A stretch of 6,610 nucleotides of DNA from Actinomycetota bacterium. Its GTDB lineage: Bacteria; Actinomycetota; Humimicrobiia; Humimicrobiales; Humimicrobiaceae. Made by a program: the position numbers and the translations under genes. The stretch lies in NCBI GenBank assembly GCA_003567835.1, contig PWYO01000114.1, positions 1 through 6,610 of the forward strand, in the 5' to 3' direction. Position 1 is the first letter of the stretch, and each line of letters opens with the position of its first letter. Shown in pieces: positions 1 to 3,733 of the stretch. The notes below the pieces were generated by a model, which saw only the letters and a program-made list of their open reading frames with translations, was not told the DNA's origin and ran no database searches.

Positions 1-54
1 AACCCATGATCAGGTTTCTTGCCAAATTGCCCCCCATTTGTTAAACCGGCCATC

Positions 55-87
55 CAGCATCCTGCCCATTTGTGTCTTGGGATGCTG
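55..87 (-). repeat. Inverted repeat in the presumed leader of the next transcript
   Basis: CAGCATCC (55-62) and GGATGCTG (80-87) are a perfect 8-bp inverted repeat around a 17-nt loop. GCCGG (98-102) and CCGGC (46-50) could add an outer 5-bp stem across an asymmetric internal loop. If the promoter at 117-145 is real, this lies about 25-65 nt into the transcript. No poly-T follows in either direction, so it is not a terminator. It does not match a riboswitch I recognise. Confidence 0.35.
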
Positions 88-116
88 CATGCATCTTGCC
101 GGCCTGCATGATACTA

Positions 117-145
117 AAAATAACAAGCTTCTTTTGCAAAGTCAA
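117..145 (-). promoter_or_regulatory. Sigma70-like promoter facing left, for a gene beyond the window
   Basis: On the minus strand TTGACT (145-140) is separated by exactly 17 nt from TATTTT (122-117). The -35 matches 5 of 6 consensus bases and the -10 matches 4 of 6, with ideal spacing. Transcription would start near 110 and run left out of the window. The site lies downstream of the hairpins that probably end the flx operon, a sensible place for the promoter of the next unit. No operator is recognised. Confidence 0.45.
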
Positions 146-210
146 TCCATGGTCAATTGCCGGCGACCTTTTCTCGTAGGGCCTATAAGGGAAATTTTTA
201 TGGTTCAGCA

Positions 211-244
211 CTGGTTTTGGCAAGCTTTCCTTGCCCAAAACCGG
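211..244 (-). other. Stable hairpin downstream of the flx operon
   Basis: Plus-strand positions 213-224 pair with 230-242 over 12 Watson-Crick base pairs with one bulged base (234), closing a 5-nt loop (225-229; GAAAG on the minus strand). No T tract follows on the minus strand, so it is not a classical terminator. It could protect the 3' end of the operon mRNA or act as a pause site. A third pairing, 230-236 with 250-256 (CTTGCCC/GGGCAAG, 7 bp), is also possible and excludes the other two. Confidence 0.5.
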
Positions 245-260
245 CTGCCGGGCAAGCCGG
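237..260 (-). terminator. Possible intrinsic terminator of the flx operon
   Basis: On the minus strand, about 50 nt after the flxA stop, CCGGCT and AGCCGG (plus-strand 255-260 and 241-246) form a 6-bp G+C-rich stem with an 8-nt loop, followed at once by TTTT (240-237). The short T tract makes it a weak candidate. Its 3' arm and T tract overlap a competing stem at 211-244, so both cannot form fully at once. Confidence 0.4.
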
Positions 261-310
261 ATATTTGCAAACATGGGATTTGTCTGCAGCCGGGGAATGG
301 ATGCAAAAAA

Positions 311-1183
311 TCAAATAAAGGGCTCGGGGATCTTTTCCAGCTCTTCAAGCGAAAAGACCGGACCGTCCACGCAGACAAACTTCTCCCCGATATTGCACCT
401 GCCGCATTTGCCCACCCCGCATTTCATCCGTCTCTCCAAAGTGGTGTACACATGGCTGCTGTCGAAGTTAAGTTTCTTTAATACCTCAAGGGTAAATTTA
501 ATCATAATGGGGGGTCCGCAGGTAACCGCCACCGTACCTTCAGGGGAGGGCTTCATCTTTTCCAGCACATGGGGGCAAAGCCCGACTTCCTCATCCCAGC
601 CGTGGCAGGCAGTGTCGATGGTCTGGGCCAGGTTGATGTCTTTGGAAGCCTCCCATTGTTTTAGGTCCGCCTTGTAGCACCGGTCATCAGGGGTCTTGGC
701 TGCATAAAGCAGGGTAAGGTCCTTATACTTTTTCCTGTTTTCTAAGATATGAAAAATCAGAGGCCGCAGAGGTGCCAGCCCTATGCCGCCCCCTACGATA
801 AGAATTTTTTTGCCTTCCCACGCCTGGCAGGGAAACCAATTTCCCAGGGGCGCCCGAATGCCTACCCGCTCTCCCGGGCTCAAATTGCTGATGGCCGTGG
901 TATTAACCCCCACTTTCATCACCGTAAACTGCAGCATGCTGGGATCCGAAGCAGGAGAATTGATGACAAAAGTAGACTCCCCTGACCCGAATACAGAAAG
1001 CTGGGCCACCTGGCCAGGCTTAAAAGAAAAAGAGTCCCTTTCCGATTCATCTTCAAGCATAACCTGTACAGATATGATGTTGGGGGTCTCTTTGATGGTT
1101 TTTTTGACTACAGCCACAGAAGGAAGATAGGGATTCTCCTTGGCCATCACATGCTTGCTTTCCACAATATTTGTCTTATCCAT
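311..1183 (-). CDS. flxA: FlxA: PyrK/HydG/NfnA-like FAD/NAD(P)H and [2Fe-2S] flavoprotein
   Basis: Predicted pyridine-nucleotide-linked flavoprotein (290 aa) that feeds electrons into, or takes them from, the Flx iron-sulfur chain. It has the ferredoxin-reductase layout: an FAD-binding beta-barrel (about 20-115) with GESTFVINS (68-76) where the FAD motif sits and IRAPLGNWF (109-117) at its end; an NAD(P)-binding Rossmann domain with GGGIGLAPLRP (131-141) and TCGPPIMIK (221-229); and a C-terminal PyrK-type [2Fe-2S] domain with C255, C260, C263 and C271, followed by VDGPVFSLEEL (272-282). ATG 1183 was chosen because AGGA lies 8 nt upstream; an internal ATG at 1147 (MAKENPYLP) matches the conserved N-terminus more closely and is an alternative. 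It is the last gene of the operon, 10 nt after flxB. The closest analogues are HydG and NfnA; NADH is the likely nucleotide from D. vulgaris Flx, but the sequence alone does not settle NADH versus NADPH. Confidence 0.9.
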   Translation of the reverse strand: MDKTNIVESKHVMAKENPYLPSVAVVKKTIKETPNIISVQVMLEDESERDSFSFKPGQVAQLSVFGSGESTFVINSPASDPSMLQFTVMKVGVNTTAISNLSPGERVGIRAPLGNWFPCQAWEGKKILIVGGGIGLAPLRPLIFHILENRKKYKDLTLLYAAKTPDDRCYKADLKQWEASKDINLAQTIDTACHGWDEEVGLCPHVLEKMKPSPEGTVAVTCGPPIMIKFTLEVLKKLNFDSSHVYTTLERRMKCGVGKCGRCNIGEKFVCVDGPVFSLEELEKIPEPFI

Positions 1184-1191
1184 TGTCTAAA

Positions 1192-1195
1192 TCCT
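1192..1195 (-). promoter_or_regulatory. Ribosome binding site of flxA
   Basis: AGGA on the minus strand, 8 nt before the ATG at 1183. It overlaps the TAG stop of flxB (1196-1194), so ribosomes finishing flxB end on the site that starts flxA. This is the clearest well-spaced Shine-Dalgarno in the operon and supports ATG 1183 over the internal ATG at 1147. Confidence 0.65.
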
Positions 1196-2312
1196 AGGGT
1201 TGTTTGCTTTTTAAAACCGCGGCCACAATCTGCCTGATATCCATATCCACCGGGCAGACCTCCACACACCTTCCACAGCCTACACAATACAGGTGTCCTT
1301 GCCGTTGGAAATTATAATTGTATTTACAATTGACCTTATTCTTATACCGTTTTTGGATATCTTCCCTGGGGTTGTGGCCGCTGGCCTCCAGGGTATACAG
1401 GTAGCTGGTACAGAAATCCCAGCATCGGTAGCGCTTGCCCTGCCGGTTGTCCTTGTCATCCCTGATATCAAAACAATAGCAGGTCGGGCACACAAAGGTA
1501 CACGCTCCGCAGCTGATGCACTGCTGAGATACTTTCTTCCACTGGCTTGCATCAAAGGCCTTGTTTAAGTGCTCAGCCATGTCCTCAACAGCGGTTTTTG
1601 GCCACATGCTGGACATTTTCTCGGATGCTTTCCTGCCTCGCTCCTGCATCCGGGACTTGTAGTCTTGCCCATCTTTGGCGTCTGCCTTCGCCAAGTAACT
1701 GTTCGAAGCCTGGGCCAGGGCATTGCCCTTTTTGGTATACACAAAAACCACATAATGGTCCCCGTCTTCCATCAGGCCCAGATCTGTATGGTCAAAACCA
1801 TAAGGGCTTCCCCCCACCGCGGTGCAGAAACAGTCCTCAAAAACAGTATCGCAGCCTAAGGAGATCAGCACCGTGTTTTCCCTTCTTTTCATATAGTAGG
1901 GATCTTTGACAATCCCCTGGCCAAAGACAGCATCCATCTTGGCAATGGCTTGGCAATCACAGGACTTGAGCCCAAATATTATGCTGTTTGGGGCCTCCTG
2001 GGAGACACTGAGCTTAATTTTTTCATCCTCTATATTTTCAGGATCCTTTTCATAACTGAAATCCAGCAGGTCTTCCCAATGGGGATACATCACCTGTTTG
2101 GGGCTGCGTTTGGTCTTTTCAACCAGGTCAAGGACATACCTTTTCTCTTGGCCTTGGCCAAAACCCAGATCGTCTTTGATTTCAGAAAGGTTAAAAAAAT
2201 CGACAAGACTGTTATCCCGGTCCCGGGCAGGGACATAGACATCGCTGTCCTGGGCCAGGCTCTCCAGCCAGGGTTTTAAGTCTTGTTTTTTTAAGGTATA
2301 TATGGTTTCCAT
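1194..2312 (-). CDS. flxB: FlxB-like (HydB/AsrA family) iron-sulfur subunit
   Basis: Iron-sulfur subunit (372 aa) of the family that includes sulfhydrogenase beta subunit HydB and anaerobic sulfite reductase AsrA; such proteins carry electrons between a PyrK/HydG-like flavoprotein and the catalytic partner. Visible motifs: FGLKSCDCQAI (113-123), ISLGCDTVFEDCFC (150-163) followed by VGGSPYG (166-172), CISCGACTFVCPTCYC (265-280), RCWDFC (296-301), GHNPRED (312-318) and CVGCGRCVEVCPVD (343-356). ATG 2312 lies 2 nt after the flxC stop; a GAGGAAG sits 13 nt upstream, inside the flxC tail, which is farther than ideal. No hydrogenase or sirohaem subunit accompanies it, so a hydrogenase or sulfite-reductase role is not supported here. 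Its motif order mirrors FlxC, suggesting an old duplication. The stop TAG overlaps the ribosome binding site of flxA. Confidence 0.87.
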   Translation of the reverse strand: METIYTLKKQDLKPWLESLAQDSDVYVPARDRDNSLVDFFNLSEIKDDLGFGQGQEKRYVLDLVEKTKRSPKQVMYPHWEDLLDFSYEKDPENIEDEKIKLSVSQEAPNSIIFGLKSCDCQAIAKMDAVFGQGIVKDPYYMKRRENTVLISLGCDTVFEDCFCTAVGGSPYGFDHTDLGLMEDGDHYVVFVYTKKGNALAQASNSYLAKADAKDGQDYKSRMQERGRKASEKMSSMWPKTAVEDMAEHLNKAFDASQWKKVSQQCISCGACTFVCPTCYCFDIRDDKDNRQGKRYRCWDFCTSYLYTLEASGHNPREDIQKRYKNKVNCKYNYNFQRQGHLYCVGCGRCVEVCPVDMDIRQIVAAVLKSKQP

Positions 2313-2314
2313 GC

Positions 2315-3292
2315 TTAGATCAATTCTTCCTCTTCTATATTCTCTTCTACCGTCTTATAGGTCAACAGCGGCGGTTTTGCCTCCACATCCATGCCCGGGG
2401 TAAAATTGAACAGGGTCTCAATTTGCTGGTTCATCTTTTTCATCATCTTCAGCAAACCGATATTCTGGGGACAGACCCTTTGGCATTCCCCGCATTCCAC
2501 GCACCTTCCAGCCAGGTGCATCACCCGAATCAATTGAAAAAACTTGTTCTCTGAAGGTACCACCTTCTGGGACTGCCAGTTGGGAAAATCCAGGTGCACG
2601 ATACACTGATCCTGGCAGACCTCCAGAGGACAGACATTCCGGCAGGCATAGCACCGGATGCATCGGGAAAATTCATCTTTCCAGTACGCTTCAATCTGGT
2701 CCAAATCAAGTTTTTCCAGCTGCTTGACATCCTCAAACCGGTCCTTTTTGGGGGCCTGGAGCTTCTGTTGGTTTTCCACAAACACATCCCCGCCCATATC
2801 CTGGTCAGAGATGGAGCACCAATGGCATTTATCCGCATAAAAATCGGCGGTCTTTAATTCCTTTTTCCCTTCTGCGGTTTCCACTTCTATTGTTTCAGGC
2901 CCTATATTGGCCGAAAATACCCTGGCACCCCCCAAATGCCTGCTTATTTTCTGATGGTCTAAAACCCCGGCACAGCCTACCACCAGCATCTTGCATGCAG
3001 CCCGGTCTATGAGTTCTTCGGATATCAGCTGGTTGACGGCCTTGGCATCACAGGGTTTTAATACCATGCCTATATTGCCCTTCACCTGCTTGGACAACCG
3101 GTAGGCATAGGTGGCCAGATTGTTGATGCAAAGCTTGTCAAAGATCAGCTGGTCCAGGTCCTGTTTTTTTTCAATAAAGCAGGGGCTTACCTTCAGGGGA
3201 TTGCTGCCTTTGCTGTAGCCTGCCATAACCTCTACCTGGTCAAACAGCTCTTCTGCCTTCGCTATGATTGTTTCAGTTAATTTTTTGGCCAT
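2315..3292 (-). CDS. flxC: FlxC-like iron-sulfur subunit with two C-terminal [4Fe-4S] motifs
   Basis: Probable iron-sulfur electron-wire subunit of the Flx module (325 aa). The N-terminal half has short cysteine motifs shared with HydB/AsrA/FlxB-type proteins: LKPCDAKAV (78-86), VVGCAGV (104-110) and DKCHWC (154-159). The C-terminal half has two ferredoxin motifs, CIRCYACRNVCP (211-222) and CVECGECQRVCP (264-275), with extra cysteines at 226 and 230 and an acidic tail. ATG 3292 was chosen because it lies 2 nt after the flxD stop. A GTG at 3346, with GAAGGA 5 nt upstream, would add 18 residues but overlaps 52 nt of flxD; that GAAGGA also encodes the conserved SEG of FlxD, so it may be coincidental. 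No Shine-Dalgarno is evident before 3292, consistent with re-initiation. Membership in the family is well supported; assignment as FlxC rather than another HydB-like paralogue rests mainly on gene order. Confidence 0.82.
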   Translation of the reverse strand: MAKKLTETIIAKAEELFDQVEVMAGYSKGSNPLKVSPCFIEKKQDLDQLIFDKLCINNLATYAYRLSKQVKGNIGMVLKPCDAKAVNQLISEELIDRAACKMLVVGCAGVLDHQKISRHLGGARVFSANIGPETIEVETAEGKKELKTADFYADKCHWCSISDQDMGGDVFVENQQKLQAPKKDRFEDVKQLEKLDLDQIEAYWKDEFSRCIRCYACRNVCPLEVCQDQCIVHLDFPNWQSQKVVPSENKFFQLIRVMHLAGRCVECGECQRVCPQNIGLLKMMKKMNQQIETLFNFTPGMDVEAKPPLLTYKTVEENIEEEELI

Positions 3293-3294
3293 TT

Positions 3295-3732
3295 TTATAG
3301 GATACTGTTGATTCTTTTTACAAAATTGGTTACCACTTTCTGCCACCTCTGTCCTTCAGAAGCCGAAACCCACTGGTAAGAGAACCGGTTCTTGTCTATG
3401 CCTATAAAGGGGAGGTATTCCTTTAAAGCCTCCAGCCTCCTGCGGGCATAAAAATTGCCGTCGGTATAATGGCAGTCATTGGGATGGCATCCGGAGACCA
3501 GCACGCCGTCCGCGCCTTCCGAAAAAGCTTTAAGCACAAAAAGCGGGTTGATCCTTCCGCTGCAGGGAACCCTGATAATCCGCAGATTTTCAGGCTGCCG
3601 CAGCCGGGCAGTGCCCGCAGCATCTGAACCGGCATAAGAACACCAGTTGCATAAAAAGGCAACAATTCTTGCCTCTTTTTTGGGGCTCTTTTGTTCTTGT
3701 TCGGTCATGGTTTTTGTTGGTCCTTCATCCAT
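3295..3732 (-). CDS. flxD: MvhD/FlxD-type [2Fe-2S] electron-transfer subunit
   Basis: Small iron-sulfur adaptor that, in methanogen MvhD and bacterial FlxD, passes electrons between the electron-input module and HdrA. The product (145 aa) is a single MvhD domain. Its cysteine motifs are clear: CNWCSYAG (28-35), the VPCSGR stretch (C57), GCHPNDCHY (81-89), and the C-terminal WVSASEG (121-127). No membrane segment or signal peptide is visible. ATG 3732 lies 1 nt after the hdrA stop, which favours coupled translation. A second ATG at 3708 (residue 9, start MTEQEQK) is also plausible, because the conserved domain begins only near residue 22 and an AAGGA lies about 12 nt upstream of it. Adjacency to hdrA is typical for the family; in some organisms the two are fused. 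The identity is very secure; the exact start is not. Confidence 0.93.
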   Translation of the reverse strand: MDEGPTKTMTEQEQKSPKKEARIVAFLCNWCSYAGSDAAGTARLRQPENLRIIRVPCSGRINPLFVLKAFSEGADGVLVSGCHPNDCHYTDGNFYARRRLEALKEYLPFIGIDKNRFSYQWVSASEGQRWQKVVTNFVKRINSIL

Positions 3733-3733
3733 T

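Larger units (their letters stand above)
1..310. other. Intergenic region after the flx operon
   Basis: No convincing gene is seen. A 77-codon minus-strand frame (274-41) has no recognisable domain, runs through the hairpins and promoter-like site, and reads as chance. The region holds a probable operon end (211-260), a left-facing promoter (117-145) and an inverted repeat (55-87). A minus-strand ATG at 37 opens a frame to the edge (starting MGGNLARN), but it has no clear ribosome binding site and only 12 codons are visible, so it is not called as a gene. Confidence 0.6.

Noticed and set aside
211..234. Sigma54 -24/-12 promoter suggested by GGCAAG...TTGC
   Set aside because: The GG to GC spacing is 12 nt, not the required 10, on either strand.
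41..274. 77-codon minus-strand frame after flxA
   Set aside because: No recognisable family, and it covers the hairpins and promoter-like site; more likely chance.
38..677. Plus-strand open frames at 38-481 and 231-677
   Set aside because: They run antisense into flxA, have no domain I recognise and no convincing ribosome binding site.
311..2312. Sulfhydrogenase (HydBG) or anaerobic sulfite reductase (AsrAB) operon
   Set aside because: FlxA and FlxB resemble these subunits, but no [NiFe] hydrogenase subunit or sirohaem protein is present, while HdrA and FlxD are.
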